The notes beneath the pieces were generated by a model. The model had not been told where the DNA came from. It was given only the letters and a program-made list of their open reading frames with translations, and did no database searches. Source: Variovorax sp. RA8 (lineage in GTDB: Bacteria; Pseudomonadota; Gammaproteobacteria; Burkholderiales; Burkholderiaceae_C). From it: DNA of 64,000 nucleotides. Position numbers and translations under genes: made by a program. The stretch lies in contig NZ_LR594662.1 in NCBI RefSeq assembly GCF_901827175.1, positions 5,890,001-5,954,000 on the forward strand, written 5' to 3'. This document shows positions 27,331 to 36,658 of this stretch, piece by piece (positions within the stretch are counted from its first letter, which is position 1; every line of letters starts with the position of its first letter).

Positions 27331-27381
27331 TGCCCCCCGAGGGGACGCGAGCTTGCTTGGGGCGGCCCGGCGCTGCGCTCA
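27331..27381. repeat. GC-rich extragenic palindromic repeat, Comamonadaceae type
   Basis: The stretch contains CCCCCCGAGGGG (27333-27344), a spacer GACGCGAGCTTGCTT, and GGGGCGGCCCGGCG (about 27359-27372). From memory, this two-palindrome arrangement recurs many times between genes in Comamonadaceae genomes. It lies between the antiporter and ybdK genes and could also form a hairpin in the transcript. Only one copy is seen in the window. Confidence 0.55.
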
Positions 27382-28647
27382 TCGCTGCGTGTCCTCCGTG
27401 ATGCTGAAGGCCTCGGGCAGCCAGGGCCTGGAGCTTTCGCCGGCGCCGTGGATGGCGACGGTGGCGAGCACCGCGCCGAGCACCTCCATCAGCAGGATGG
27501 CGGGCAGCGCGATCTGCGTGATCATCGCACCCAGCAGCGGCGAGGCGGTGACGAAGGCCGAGGTGATCAAGAGCGCGATGGACGACAGCGGCGACATTGC
27601 GCAGCCCACCCACAGGGCCTGGCGCCAGCTCGCGCCGCTGCCCGGGTTGGCGATGGCCACGCCCGCGATCTTGGCAACCGTGCGCACGGCGATCACCGCA
27701 AGCACCACGCTGGCTACGGGCAGGCTCCAGTCGGCCTGCGCCGCCACGACCGACACCAGCACGAACATCAGCATGGTGAGCAGCGAGGCCGCGGTGCCCA
27801 GTTGCCGCGGCCAGACCCAGGGCTTGGGATGCAGGGCCTTGAGCAGCACGCCGCCGATCAGCGCCGCCAGCGGGGCCGAGCCGCCGAAATGCGCAGCCAG
27901 CGCGGCGCCGGCCGCGATGATCGCGAGCAGCAGGATCGAGGTGTTCTCGCTGGTCGGGCTCATCACCCGCAGCGCCGAGCGCAGCGACAGCGCCATCAGC
28001 GCGCCCACCACGAAGGACAGGCCCAGCACCACCGCTACCGGGTAGAGCTTCTGGAACAGGCCCAGCGGCGCGTGCTCGATCAGCCCGGCCTGCGCATAGC
28101 CCAGCGCCAGCGCATAGAAGGTGTTGAGCGTGGCCAGCGTCAGCGCGCGCTCGGTCACCGGGCCGGAGCCGCGGGTGTCCATCACCACCCGGCTCAGCAC
28201 CGCCGGCGAGGCCACGATCGCCATCAGCGCGACAGGGTTGGCCACCGGGTCGGGTACATCCATCCAGTGGAGCACCCAGAACACGCCGAAGTAGGTCAGC
28301 GTGGCTTCGAGCAGGCTCTGCACCAGCACCATCGGGTTGTGGCGGAACCAGCGCAGCGGCAGCCGGCCGCCGGCCTCGAACAGCACGATCGCCACGCCGA
28401 GCTCGAGCAGGAACAGGCTGATGCCCTGCAGCGGCCACATCGCGCCCTCGAAGCCCGCCAGGCCGACCACCGTGCCGACCACCGAGTAGCCGACCACCTT
28501 GGGCATGCCCGTGTAGCGCTGCACCAGGTGGCCGGCTGCGGCGGCAGCGGCCAGCAGCAGCGACCACAGCACCGTGGGCAGGCCCGCCGAGGGCCGCACC
28601 CATTCGGACCAGAAACCCAGCAGGTCGTTGGGAATGAAAGAACTCAT
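27379..28647 (-). CDS. Cation:proton antiporter (CPA2/KefB-like membrane domain)
   Basis: This 422-residue membrane protein has about 12 hydrophobic segments and KefB/NhaP-type features such as KVVGYSVVGTVVGLAGFEG, LLELGVAIVLFEAGGRL and SSIALLITSAFV. It lacks the C-terminal TrkA-N domain of Kef channels. It probably exchanges K+ or Na+ for H+ at the inner membrane; ion specificity is not readable. The ATG at 28647 lies 97 bp upstream of the nearest other gene. The ybdK gene follows after the GC-rich repeat. Confidence 0.87.
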   Translation of the reverse strand: MSSFIPNDLLGFWSEWVRPSAGLPTVLWSLLLAAAAAAGHLVQRYTGMPKVVGYSVVGTVVGLAGFEGAMWPLQGISLFLLELGVAIVLFEAGGRLPLRWFRHNPMVLVQSLLEATLTYFGVFWVLHWMDVPDPVANPVALMAIVASPAVLSRVVMDTRGSGPVTERALTLATLNTFYALALGYAQAGLIEHAPLGLFQKLYPVAVVLGLSFVVGALMALSLRSALRVMSPTSENTSILLLAIIAAGAALAAHFGGSAPLAALIGGVLLKALHPKPWVWPRQLGTAASLLTMLMFVLVSVVAAQADWSLPVASVVLAVIAVRTVAKIAGVAIANPGSGASWRQALWVGCAMSPLSSIALLITSAFVTASPLLGAMITQIALPAILLMEVLGAVLATVAIHGAGESSRPWLPEAFSITEDTQR

Positions 28648-28744
28648 CAAGCCAATCTGTTAACTAAAGGCGCGGGCGCCGGGCAGGCGCCGCGAATCGA
28701 GCAGAGCGCACGAGGCGTTCATGGCTCGAGGAAGAAGGTTGCGT

Positions 28745-29140
28745 TCAGTGCAGCACGCGCGAGACGGGCGGGCCGCCCGTGTCGGCTTCCAGCACGAACA
28801 CGGGAATCGCGACGTCGAAGCGTTCGCCGTGCTCGGTCACGAAGAAGTAGCTCCCATGCATGGTACCGCTGGGCGCCTGCAGCCGGCATCCGCTGGTATA
28901 TCGGAAGGACTGCCCCGGCGCCAGGAGCGGCTGCTGGCCGATCACGCCGAGGCCCTTGACCTCTTGCGTCTTTCCCGTCGCGTCGTTGATGAGCCAGTGC
29001 CGGGAGATCAGCTGCGCCGCCACGCGACCCGTGTTGGTCACGGTGATCGTGTAGGCGAAGGTGTAGACCCGGTCTTCGGGCGAAGACTGGTCCGGCAGGT
29101 AGCGCGGGTCGACCTGGACGTTGATCGGTTGGCTGGACAT
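28745..29140 (-). CDS. apaG: ApaG family protein
   Basis: This 131-residue protein has the DUF525/ApaG beta-sandwich signatures: FAYTITVTNTGRVAAQLISR, HWLINDATGKTQEVKG, GVIGQQPLLAPGQSFRYTSG and MHGSYFFV. ApaG proteins are linked to Co2+/Mg2+ resistance and diadenosine tetraphosphate levels, but the biochemical role is unsettled. Divergent apaG and rpe, 50 bp apart here, are a common Burkholderiales arrangement. Confidence 0.95.
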   Translation of the reverse strand: MSSQPINVQVDPRYLPDQSSPEDRVYTFAYTITVTNTGRVAAQLISRHWLINDATGKTQEVKGLGVIGQQPLLAPGQSFRYTSGCRLQAPSGTMHGSYFFVTEHGERFDVAIPVFVLEADTGGPPVSRVLH

Positions 29141-29190
29141 CGGGGCGATGTTAACAATGGATGAAAGACAGCCTGCGACAATCTACGCCC

Positions 29191-29886
29191 ATGAGCAGCA
29201 GCCGCACCTTCCGGATCGCCCCTTCCATCCTCTCGGCCGATTTCGCGCGCCTCGGCGCCGAAGTGAGCGATGTGATCGCCGCCGGCGCCGACTGGATCCA
29301 TTTCGACGTCATGGACAACCACTACGTGCCGAACCTCACCTTCGGCCCCATGGTCTGCCAGGCGCTCAAGCCCCATGCGAAGACGGCCGGCGGCACGCCG
29401 GTGCCGATCGACGTGCACCTGATGATCGAGCCGGTGGATGCACTGGCCGCCGCCTTTGCCCAGGCCGGGGCCGACTACATCAGCTTCCATCCCGATGCGT
29501 CGCCCCACACGCACCGCAGCATCCAGGCCATCAAGGCGGCCGGCTGCAAGGCGGGGCTGGTGTTCAACCCGGGTGCGGGGCTGGAGCCGCTGGACTGGGC
29601 CATCGACGACATCGACCTGATCCTGATCATGAGCGTCAACCCGGGCTTCGGCGGCCAGAGCTTCATCGACTCGGCGCTGCGCAAGATCGAGCTCGCGCGC
29701 AAGCGCATCGAGGCCAGCGGGCGCGACATCCGCCTGGAGGTCGATGGCGGCATCAAGACCGACAACATCGCGCGCGTGGCCAGTGCCGGCGCGGACACCT
29801 TCGTGGCCGGCAGCGCCATCTTCAATGCCAAGGACTATGCGGGCGTGATCGCCGAGATGCGCACCCGCCTCGAAGCCAGGCCCTAG
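29191..29886 (+). CDS. rpe: Ribulose-phosphate 3-epimerase
   Basis: This 231-residue protein has all Rpe signatures: [31 protein letters not shown] with the catalytic Asp and metal ligands, [23 protein letters not shown] and [12 protein letters not shown]. It interconverts ribulose-5-phosphate and xylulose-5-phosphate in the pentose phosphate and Calvin cycles. The ATG at 29191 begins the conserved protein; an ATG at 29161 would add 10 unlike residues. The stop overlaps the stop of the convergent small gene. Confidence 0.96.
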   Translation: MSSSRTFRIAPSILSADFARLGAEVSDVIAAGADWIHFDVMDNHYVPNLTFGPMVCQALKPHAKTAGGTPVPIDVHLMIEPVDALAAAFAQAGADYISFHPDASPHTHRSIQAIKAAGCKAGLVFNPGAGLEPLDWAIDDIDLILIMSVNPGFGGQSFIDSALRKIELARKRIEASGRDIRLEVDGGIKTDNIARVASAGADTFVAGSAIFNAKDYAGVIAEMRTRLEARP

Positions 29887-30134
29887 CGCCTGACCTTTTC
29901 GTTGTAGACACGGTCGGCTTCGGGGCCGCGGTCGGTGTCGACCACCCCGCGTTCCACGTCTTCCATCGCCTTGCGGCCCATTTCCGAGCTGTCCTGGTTC
30001 TGCTGGCTGTCGGAAGACTGGTCCCGCTCGTGCGGCAGGCGTGGTGCGGATTCGCCGCCCTGCTCCACCTTGGTCTTGCCGCCGCCGGCATCCTTCAGCG
30101 GATCGGTCTTCGCGGGCGCCTTCTTGCTGGCCAT
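29883..30134 (-). CDS. Small hydrophilic protein, unknown function
   Basis: This 83-residue protein begins [19 protein letters not shown] and is rich in charged residues, Gln and Ser with almost no hydrophobic core, so it is probably disordered. No family is recognised. AAGGAG sits 5-10 bp before the ATG at 30134, which supports this start over upstream ATGs. It converges on rpe with a 4-bp stop overlap and is divergent from the hydrolase gene at 30227. Confidence 0.65.
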   Translation of the reverse strand: MASKKAPAKTDPLKDAGGGKTKVEQGGESAPRLPHERDQSSDSQQNQDSSEMGRKAMEDVERGVVDTDRGPEADRVYNEKVRR

Positions 30135-30226
30135 TGCTTGCTCCTTTGTCATCCTGACCTTCTGGCACGCCATCGCGGAAAGCCCGGTAGGACCGCCATG
30201 CGCCGCCCTGTAGGATCAGCGGCGAG

Positions 30227-31219
30227 ATGAGCGAGCAGCAGCCACCCGCACCCGACCTCCTTCGCATCCACGGCTTCACGTCCCTCGAGCCCGGGCCGAG
30301 GCTCATCGTCCTGGGCGGCGTGCATGGCGACGAAACCTGCGGCACCGTGGGCATCGAGCGTGCCCTGGCCGAGCTCGACAGCGGCGCCCTGCAGCTGCTA
30401 CGCGGCCAGCTCACCCTCGTGCCCGTGGCCAACCCGCTGGCGCGCAGGCTGATGCGGCGCGAAGGCGAGCGCAACCTCAACCGCCTGTTCAAGCCAACGC
30501 CCACGGGCCAGGACCCGTCCGACTACGAGGCCCGCATCACCGACCTGCTGTGCCCACTGCTCGAGCGGCACGACGTGCTGCTGGACCTGCATTCCTTCCA
30601 GAGCGAGGGTGAGGCTTTCGCGATGATCGGCCCGCGCGACAACGCCGGCGCGCTGGAGCCCTTCGCGCGCGCCTTCGAGGAGGGGCAGCTCGCGCTTCAC
30701 ATGGGCACCTCGCGCGTGGTCGAGGGCTGGCTCGACATTTATGCAGCCGGCCTGGCGCAGCGTGCCGGCGGTCAGGCGGCCGACGAGGCGGCACTCGCAT
30801 TCGGCTGGGGCACGAACGAATACATGCGCAGCCGCGGTGGCTACGGCGTCACGCTCGAATGCGGCCAGCACCAGGACCCGGCCGCGCCCGAGGTCGCGCA
30901 CCGCGCCATCCATGCGGCACTGCGCCTGCTGGGCATGACCGCCGCCGATCCGCGCGCCGAGCCGCCGGCGGCGCCTGCGCTGCTGCGCCTGGTCAGCGTG
31001 ACCGACCGCGACAGCGAGGACGACCAGTTCGTGCGCGACTGGGCCACCTTCGACCCGGTGGCGAAGGGCGAGCCCATCGGCGAGCGCGCCGACGGCAGCG
31101 TCATCGCGGCCGAGCGCGACGGCTTCATCGTGTTCCCCAACGCGCAGGCGCTGCCCGGGACCGAATGGTTCTACTTTGCGGTCGAGAGCGAGCGCGACCT
31201 GCGGCGGCGCGCCGCCTGA
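30227..31219 (+). CDS. Succinylglutamate desuccinylase/aspartoacylase family hydrolase
   Basis: This 330-residue protein has the zinc carboxypeptidase-like AstE/AspA signatures: IVLGGVHGDETCGTVG (His33 and Glu36 as zinc ligands), the substrate Arg/Asn in RRLMRREGERNLNRLF and the third zinc ligand in LLDLHSFQSEGE. Family members remove an N-acyl group from amino acids. No arginine succinyltransferase pathway genes are near, so substrate is open. The C-terminal 90 residues form the usual beta domain. Confidence 0.88.
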   Translation: MSEQQPPAPDLLRIHGFTSLEPGPRLIVLGGVHGDETCGTVGIERALAELDSGALQLLRGQLTLVPVANPLARRLMRREGERNLNRLFKPTPTGQDPSDYEARITDLLCPLLERHDVLLDLHSFQSEGEAFAMIGPRDNAGALEPFARAFEEGQLALHMGTSRVVEGWLDIYAAGLAQRAGGQAADEAALAFGWGTNEYMRSRGGYGVTLECGQHQDPAAPEVAHRAIHAALRLLGMTAADPRAEPPAAPALLRLVSVTDRDSEDDQFVRDWATFDPVAKGEPIGERADGSVIAAERDGFIVFPNAQALPGTEWFYFAVESERDLRRRAA

Positions 31220-31308
31220 GGCGCCGCGCCGCAATCGGCGCATCCCAGATTCCTCCATATTTGGCGGCCAGCATCGGGCGGTCCCAGTCCAATCAGGAGG
31301 TCTTCTGC

Positions 31309-31926
31309 ATGGAACTCTCGCCCGCCGTCATCCTCGGGCTCGGCCTGAACCTGTCGCTCGCCTGCGTGCCGCGCGCACTCGCGGCCCGCAGGCCGCACCC
31401 TGTCGACCCCAGCGCCTCCGAGGCGCTCGCACCCGTCGAGCGCCGCTGGCTCGACCTGCGCACCGCGCTCGAAGAGATGTCCCGTTCCTGCGGCGCGATG
31501 CTGCACGCGGCGGGCATCGCGCTCGAGCACCGGTTGCCCGACATCGCGCTCGGCGTGTGGGCAGACCCGGGCGAGCTGCGGCAGGCATTCATGCAGATCG
31601 TGCGCCTCGCGTGCGAAGCCATGCCGCGCGGTGGCATGCTGAAGACGCTGGCACGGCGCGAGAACGGCCAGGCGGTGGTGAGTTTCATGGACTCCAGCCT
31701 GGCCTCCGGACAGCAGCCACGGCTGGCCGCGCTCTTCGACCGTCTCTTCGCCGCGCGCCAGCCCATTGCGCCGGAGGAGGGCGAGCTGCGCGCCAGCGTG
31801 CTGCTGGCGCGGCGCATCGTCGATCGCCTGGGCGGCCGCCTGTATGCCGCGCCCTCGGCACTGGGCGGCATGGGCCTCACGCTGCGGATGCCCGTGGCTG
31901 CTGCCGGCCAGGGGGCGCAGCCATGA
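31309..31926 (+). CDS. Degenerate histidine-kinase ATPase-like protein
   Basis: This 205-residue protein opens with a hydrophobic segment (VILGLGLNLSLACVPRALA) that may be a membrane anchor. A region then resembles a HATPase_c domain: HRLPDIALGVWADPGELRQA aligns with the N-box region but lacks its Asn. The later ASVLLARRIVDRLGGRLYAA and GGMGLTLRMP resemble the G2 end. There is no phosphoacceptor His domain. ATP binding is doubtful. AGGAGG precedes the ATG. The gene overlaps the next one by ATGA. Confidence 0.6.
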   Translation: MELSPAVILGLGLNLSLACVPRALAARRPHPVDPSASEALAPVERRWLDLRTALEEMSRSCGAMLHAAGIALEHRLPDIALGVWADPGELRQAFMQIVRLACEAMPRGGMLKTLARRENGQAVVSFMDSSLASGQQPRLAALFDRLFAARQPIAPEEGELRASVLLARRIVDRLGGRLYAAPSALGGMGLTLRMPVAAAGQGAQP

Positions 31927-32204
31927 GGGCCGGATCGCTGCACGAGGAGGCCTTTGCGCTCGTCCCTGCAGCGGAAGCGCTGCCCGATGCGGGCAGCTTC
32001 CTCGAGGCGTCGCTGCCGTGGATCACCGGACTCTGCTTCACCGCCGCCCTCCTGCTCGCGGGCGGGGACGAGCCCCGATGCAAGGCCGGCTGCAAGGCCC
32101 GCTGCAAGGCCGAGCGGAGCGCCGCGGCCGACACGCTCGCGCCCATCCTGTCGACCGGCGACAGGCGATCCGGGGCGATCCGTCCTCAAGGGGCCTGCCC
32201 ATGA
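31923..32204 (+). CDS. Small hypothetical protein with Cys/Lys repeat
   Basis: This 93-residue protein has one hydrophobic segment (WITGLCFTAALLLAGG) followed by CKAGCKARCKAERS, a short Cys-Lys-Ala repeat that could bind metal. No family is recognised. Its ATG overlaps the stop of the ATPase-like gene and its stop overlaps the start of the next gene, both by 4 bp. That tight coupling is the main evidence that it is translated. Confidence 0.5.
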   Translation: MRAGSLHEEAFALVPAAEALPDAGSFLEASLPWITGLCFTAALLLAGGDEPRCKAGCKARCKAERSAAADTLAPILSTGDRRSGAIRPQGACP

Positions 32205-32443
32205 CGAATGGGAGATGTGGCGTCGCCGGCGCGATCGGCGTCTTGCTGGCCATCCCGCCGGCGGTGCTCGGCGTGCTGTTCATGGCGGAGATGGATGCGG
32301 ACGGCGGCAGCGCGCGCGATGTGTGGGAGCAGGCCCTCATGGCGGCCAGCGCGCTCTTCGCGCTGGCGGTGCATGTCTGCGCGCTGCTCGCACTGCTGCG
32401 CGAGTCGCGCCGCCGCGGCGGTGCCGGCGCCTCGGAGCGCTGA
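32201..32443 (+). CDS. Small two-helix membrane protein
   Basis: This 80-residue protein has two probable membrane helices, VAGAIGVLLAIPPAVLGVLF and ALMAASALFALAVHVCALLA, separated by an acidic loop and ending in an Arg-rich tail. No family is recognised. It starts inside the stop of the preceding gene (ATGA) and is the last of the three coupled genes before the porin gene. Confidence 0.55.
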   Translation: MTNGRCGVAGAIGVLLAIPPAVLGVLFMAEMDADGGSARDVWEQALMAASALFALAVHVCALLALLRESRRRGGAGASER

Positions 32444-32633
32444 CCCGACATCGCCGCGTTGCGCCTGTGCGCATGCCGGTCCTGAGCTCCCAATTTCCTC
32501 CCCCTTTGGCCCCGACCATCCCTCCACCGCTCGAATGGAGCGGTTGCGCGGATGCGGTGCGGGCCGCGACGCGCCGGCTCGAAGTCCACTCCGGAAGTCG
32601 GCCGTGCTCCCTTTTGAAACTGGAGAAATCTGA

Positions 32634-33791
32634 ATGAGAAAGTCCCTCGCGGCCCTCGCCGCTCTTGCCGCCACCGGGGCGGCCTTTGCCCAGTCGTCCG
32701 TCACGCTCTTCGGCGTGGTGGACGCGGGCGTGAGCTACCAGTCGGCGACCGCGCGCGATGCCGTCACCGGCCTGAGCTCAAAGCAAAGCCAATGGAGCCT
32801 GGCCAACTCGGGCTACAACTCCAGCCGCATCGGCTTCCGCGGCACGGAAGACCTGGGCGGCGGGCTGGCCGCGAGCTTCTGGCTCGAGGCGCCCATCAGC
32901 AACGACGACGGCGCCACCGGCATCAGCACCTTCAGCCGCCGCTCGACGGTGAGCCTGTCGGGCGGTTTCGGCGAACTGCGCCTGGGCCGCGACTACGCGC
33001 CGACCTTCTGGAACGACACGGTGTTCGACCCCTTCGGCACCAATGGCTCGGGCACCAACGTGATCAGTTCGGTGAGTGCGAGCAGCAGCCTTGCGAACTC
33101 GAACTACACGCGCGCCAGCAACTCGATCGGCTACTTCCTGCCTGGGAACCTGGGCGGCTTCTACGGCCAGATCCAGTACAGCCTGCACGAGAACACCGAC
33201 ACCAGCGGCTCGGCCAGCACCGCCTCGACCAACAGCAATGCAGGCCGCTACATCGGCGGGCGCTTCGGCTGGGCCAACGGGCCCGTGGATGTCGCGGTGT
33301 CGCTGGGTGAGAGCATCGCGGCGGACAACACCACGCTCACGCGCAAGGTGCGCACGGGCAATCTCGGCGCCTCCTACGACTTCGGCCCGGTCAAGCTGTT
33401 CGGCGAGCTGTCGAGCGTGCGCAACGGCTTCGAGACCGCGTTCGCATCGACGCACGACAGCTACGACGGCTACCTGCTGGGCGCCACCGTGCCGGTCGGG
33501 CCGGGGCTGATACGCGCCTCGTACTCCGCCGTCCGCTACAACGAGGGCGCGGCGGGCCTGCTGGGCGAAGAGCCTCGGGTGCAGAAGCTGGCACTGGGCT
33601 ATGTGCACAACCTGTCGAAGCGCACCGCGCTCTACGCCACCGTGGCGCGTGTGAACAATCGCAACGATGCGGCCTACAGCGGCAGCCTCAGCTCCGCCAT
33701 CACGACCGGCTACGGCAGCACGGGCGCCGGCTACGCGGGCCTGCCGCGTTCCTCGACCGGCTACGACTTCGGCATCCGCCATGCCTTCTGA
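32634..33791 (+). CDS. Gram-negative porin (OmpC/Porin_4 family)
   Basis: This 385-residue outer-membrane protein has a signal peptide MRKSLAALAALAATGAAFAQ. The burkholderial porin start follows: SSVTLFGVVDAGVSYQS, then SRIGFRGTEDLGGGLAASF and FGELRLGRDYAPTFWND. It ends in GIRHAF with the C-terminal Phe needed by the BAM complex. It forms a 16-stranded trimeric channel for small solutes. GGAGAAATCTGA precedes the ATG. A 190-bp gap upstream would hold its promoter; baeSR follow 81 bp downstream. Confidence 0.94.
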   Translation: MRKSLAALAALAATGAAFAQSSVTLFGVVDAGVSYQSATARDAVTGLSSKQSQWSLANSGYNSSRIGFRGTEDLGGGLAASFWLEAPISNDDGATGISTFSRRSTVSLSGGFGELRLGRDYAPTFWNDTVFDPFGTNGSGTNVISSVSASSSLANSNYTRASNSIGYFLPGNLGGFYGQIQYSLHENTDTSGSASTASTNSNAGRYIGGRFGWANGPVDVAVSLGESIAADNTTLTRKVRTGNLGASYDFGPVKLFGELSSVRNGFETAFASTHDSYDGYLLGATVPVGPGLIRASYSAVRYNEGAAGLLGEEPRVQKLALGYVHNLSKRTALYATVARVNNRNDAAYSGSLSSAITTGYGSTGAGYAGLPRSSTGYDFGIRHAF

Positions 33792-33872
33792 CGGCAGCGC
33801 CGCGCGCCGCGGGAGGCGCGGGAGGCGCGGGGGCCTGACGCAGAATGCGGCCATGCGCCGATCGTTCTTTCG

Positions 33873-35492
33873 ATGCCCCGCCTGACGCTCACCAGGAAGA
33901 TCTTCTTCGCCCTCGCCGCGCTGCTGGTCATGCTGCTGCTGATCTCCGCCGGCTTCTCGATCTTCGCGCTGCAGCGCGGCCTCGGGCCCTACGTGGCGGA
34001 GATCGAGATCCGCCGCATGGACTGGCTGGCGCAGCTGCTGCAGAAGCACTACGCGGCCCAGGGCAACTGGAATGCGTTGCGCGACCGCGATGAGGTCTGG
34101 CATCGGCTGCAGATGGGCGACGCGGGCGTGACGCAGCAAGCCGGGCCGCGTGATGCGGAGGACGCCCGGCTGCCGCCCTGGTATGCGCGCCCGGCCCGCC
34201 CCGAAGCCGAGCCCGGCGGCGCTCCCGGCCCCGTTCCGCCTCCCCAGCTCGAACTGCTGCCCCGGCGCTTCGCCCCTCCGCCGCCGCCCTGGCTCTTTCC
34301 CGGCCTGCGCGATGCGGTCGATTCGATCTACCGGCGCCTGGGCGTCATCGATGCCGCCGGGCAGCGGGTGATCGGCGCGACCGTCGACCCGGCCTCGGCT
34401 GCCCACCTGCCGATCCGCCTCGGCAACCTGGTCGTCGGGCAACTGGTGCTCGCACCCGTCGAGGGACTCGCCAGCGAGGCCGATCGCGCCTTCCTCGCCC
34501 GGCAGTCGGGCTACATCGCCTTGACCGGCGCGGTGGGGCTGGGCCTCGCGCTGGTGCTCTCGTGGCTGCTGGCGCGGCGCTGGCTCAGCCCCATCGATGC
34601 GCTCACGCAGGGGGCGCAGGACGTGGCGCGCGGCCGGCTCGGCACCCGCGTGCAGGTGCGGGGTTCGGACGAGCTGGCCCTGCTCGGCCGCACCTTCAAC
34701 GACATGGCCGAGCGCCTCGATACGGTCGAGGCGTCGCGCCGCGCCTGGCTGGCCGACGTGGCGCACGAGCTGCGCACGCCACTGGCCGCCATGCGCGCGG
34801 AGATCGAGGCGCTGCAGGACGGCGTGCGCAGCTTCGACGACCGCACCGCGCTGCGGCTGCACCGCCAGGTCATGCGGCTCAACCAGTTGGTCGACGACTT
34901 GCGCAGCAGCATGCGCGAGCCGCAGGCCGATTCGATCACCCGTGCGCCCGTGTTCCCGCTCATGTTGCTGAAGGAGGCGCTGGCCGCGACGCGCGATCGC
35001 TTCGCCCGGCGCCGCATCGCGGTGGAGGCGGAAGCGGTCGATGCCCTGGCCGCTGGATCGCAACCGATCGTGGAGGGCGATGCCCAGCGGCTGCACCAGG
35101 TGTTCATGAACCTGCTCGACAACACCCTCTCCTACACCGACGGGGGCGGCACGCTGCGCATCGACGCCGCGGTCGAAGGCAGCGCCGGGGCGCAACGGCT
35201 GGTGCTGCGCTTCGACGACAGCGCCCCGGGCGTCGCGCCCGGCGAACTGCCGCTGCTGTTCGAGCGCCTGTTCCGTGCCGAGGGCTCGCGCAGCCGCGCA
35301 CTCGGCGGCTCGGGCCTGGGCCTGTCGATCTGCCGGGCCATGGTCGAGGCGCACGGCGGCGAGATCGATGCCTCGGCCTCGCCACTGGGCGGGTTGAGGA
35401 TCACGCTTTGGCTTCCACTGGAGGAAAAATACATGAGCAGCACGGCCGCTCCGAAGGCGAATGGCACCGTAGCCGAAGGTGTAGTCCAGTGA
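33873..35492 (+). CDS. baeS: Sensor histidine kinase BaeS-like
   Basis: This 539-residue kinase has an N-terminal membrane helix (FALAALLVMLLLISAGFSIF), a periplasmic region of about 170 residues with a Pro-rich segment, a second helix near 210-230 and a HAMP domain. His298 lies in ADVAHELRTPLAAMR. The ATPase domain shows N box FMNLLDNTLSYTD and the BaeS-type DSAPGV in place of DxGxG, then FRAEGSRSRALGGSGLGLSI. That pattern closely matches E. coli BaeS, which responds to envelope stress. The last 20 residues extend beyond the usual end. The stop overlaps the baeR GTG. Confidence 0.88.
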   Translation: MPRLTLTRKIFFALAALLVMLLLISAGFSIFALQRGLGPYVAEIEIRRMDWLAQLLQKHYAAQGNWNALRDRDEVWHRLQMGDAGVTQQAGPRDAEDARLPPWYARPARPEAEPGGAPGPVPPPQLELLPRRFAPPPPPWLFPGLRDAVDSIYRRLGVIDAAGQRVIGATVDPASAAHLPIRLGNLVVGQLVLAPVEGLASEADRAFLARQSGYIALTGAVGLGLALVLSWLLARRWLSPIDALTQGAQDVARGRLGTRVQVRGSDELALLGRTFNDMAERLDTVEASRRAWLADVAHELRTPLAAMRAEIEALQDGVRSFDDRTALRLHRQVMRLNQLVDDLRSSMREPQADSITRAPVFPLMLLKEALAATRDRFARRRIAVEAEAVDALAAGSQPIVEGDAQRLHQVFMNLLDNTLSYTDGGGTLRIDAAVEGSAGAQRLVLRFDDSAPGVAPGELPLLFERLFRAEGSRSRALGGSGLGLSICRAMVEAHGGEIDASASPLGGLRITLWLPLEEKYMSSTAAPKANGTVAEGVVQ

Positions 35493-36172
35493 GCCGCATC
35501 CTGATCGTCGAGGACGAGGCCGACATCGCCTCGGTGCTGCAGGACTACCTGCGCCATGCCGGCCACGAGACCGAGCACGTGGCCGACGGCCGCACGGCGC
35601 TGGCGCGCATGCTGGAGGCACCGCCCGACCTCACGCTGCTCGACATCATGCTGCCGGGGCTGGATGGCCTGGGTGTGCTGCGGCAGGCCCGCGTGCACAC
35701 CAGCCACCCGATCATCATGCTCACCGCGCGGATCGAGGAGGTCGACCGCCTGCTGGGGCTGGAGCTGGGGGCCGACGACTACGTGTGCAAGCCCTTTTCG
35801 CCGCGCGAGGTGGTGGCCCGCGTGCGCGCCGTGCTGCGCCGCGTCGAGGGCCTGGCCGCGACCGACCGCGAGGCCGAGGCCCCGGTGGTACTGGACGAGG
35901 CGCACTGGCGCGCGACGCTGGGCGGCAGCCCGCTGAACCTGACGCGGCGCGAGTTCAGGCTGCTGCAGGCGATGTCGCGGCACCCCGGCCGCATCTTCCC
36001 GCGGGCCCGGCTGCTGGAGCTGGCCTACGACGACGATGCCGACGTCTCTGAACGCGCGGTGGACAGCCACATCAAGAACCTGCGGCGCAAGCTCTCCGCC
36101 GCTGCGCCCTCGCACGACTGGATTCGCTCCGTCTACGGCGTGGGCTTCGCCTTCGAGGCACCCCTCGATTGA
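35489..36172 (+). CDS. baeR: OmpR-type response regulator BaeR-like
   Basis: This 227-residue regulator has a receiver with Asp52 in LTLLDIMLPGLDG and Lys in YVCKPFSPRE. A winged-helix output domain follows (LTRREFRLLQAMSRHPGRIF, VDSHIKNLRRKL, IRSVYGVGFAFE). The start is a GTG overlapping the baeS stop (GTGA), a normal coupled two-component arrangement. In E. coli BaeR induces efflux pumps and chaperones in envelope stress; targets here are unknown, though the adjacent porin and lipoprotein are candidates. Confidence 0.92.
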   Translation: MSRILIVEDEADIASVLQDYLRHAGHETEHVADGRTALARMLEAPPDLTLLDIMLPGLDGLGVLRQARVHTSHPIIMLTARIEEVDRLLGLELGADDYVCKPFSPREVVARVRAVLRRVEGLAATDREAEAPVVLDEAHWRATLGGSPLNLTRREFRLLQAMSRHPGRIFPRARLLELAYDDDADVSERAVDSHIKNLRRKLSAAAPSHDWIRSVYGVGFAFEAPLD

Positions 36173-36245
36173 GCAGGAAGGTCTTCCAAGCTTTCTCCCA
36201 AGTCGGCCCGCACACTGCGGGATCACCTGATCTGGAGGACGAACC

Positions 36246-36539
36246 ATGAGAACGATCCCTGCTCTGGCCGCCGTGCTGCTGGCCGCCTGCCTGAACGCCT
36301 GCATCATGCTGCCCCCACCGCCACCGCCACCGCTTCATGCGACACCGCCGCGGCCCGGCGAGGCCATGCCGCCCTTCGCCCACCGCGGCGGCCCGCCGCC
36401 CGAGGCCCTGGAGCTCTGCGCGGGCAAGGCCGAGGGCGCACGCTTCGAGATGCCGGGGCGGCGCAGCGACATGTTGGCGGGCAGCTGCGAGCGCGGCCCC
36501 GACGGCCGGCTGGTGCCGCGGCCGGACGGCGCGCGCTAG
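36246..36539 (+). CDS. Small Pro-rich putative lipoprotein
   Basis: This 97-residue protein has a signal MRTIPALAAVLLAACLNAC with two possible lipidation Cys residues (15 or 19), then a Pro run (LPPPPPPPLH) and a mature domain with FEMPGRRSDMLAGSCERGP. No family is recognised; comparable short domains appear beside envelope-stress systems. It follows baeR by 73 bp on the same strand, with GGAG before the ATG, and could be a BaeR target. Confidence 0.65.
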   Translation: MRTIPALAAVLLAACLNACIMLPPPPPPPLHATPPRPGEAMPPFAHRGGPPPEALELCAGKAEGARFEMPGRRSDMLAGSCERGPDGRLVPRPDGAR

Positions 36540-36658
36540 CGGCTGACCCGCAGCCGGGGCGCCCCCGCCGCGCAGCCGCCCAGCCCTGACGCCGGGCCCC
36601 GCCGCGTTCCTACATGCGCGCCGGCATGGCCGCCCTACGGTAGCCTTCCGGAGAATCC

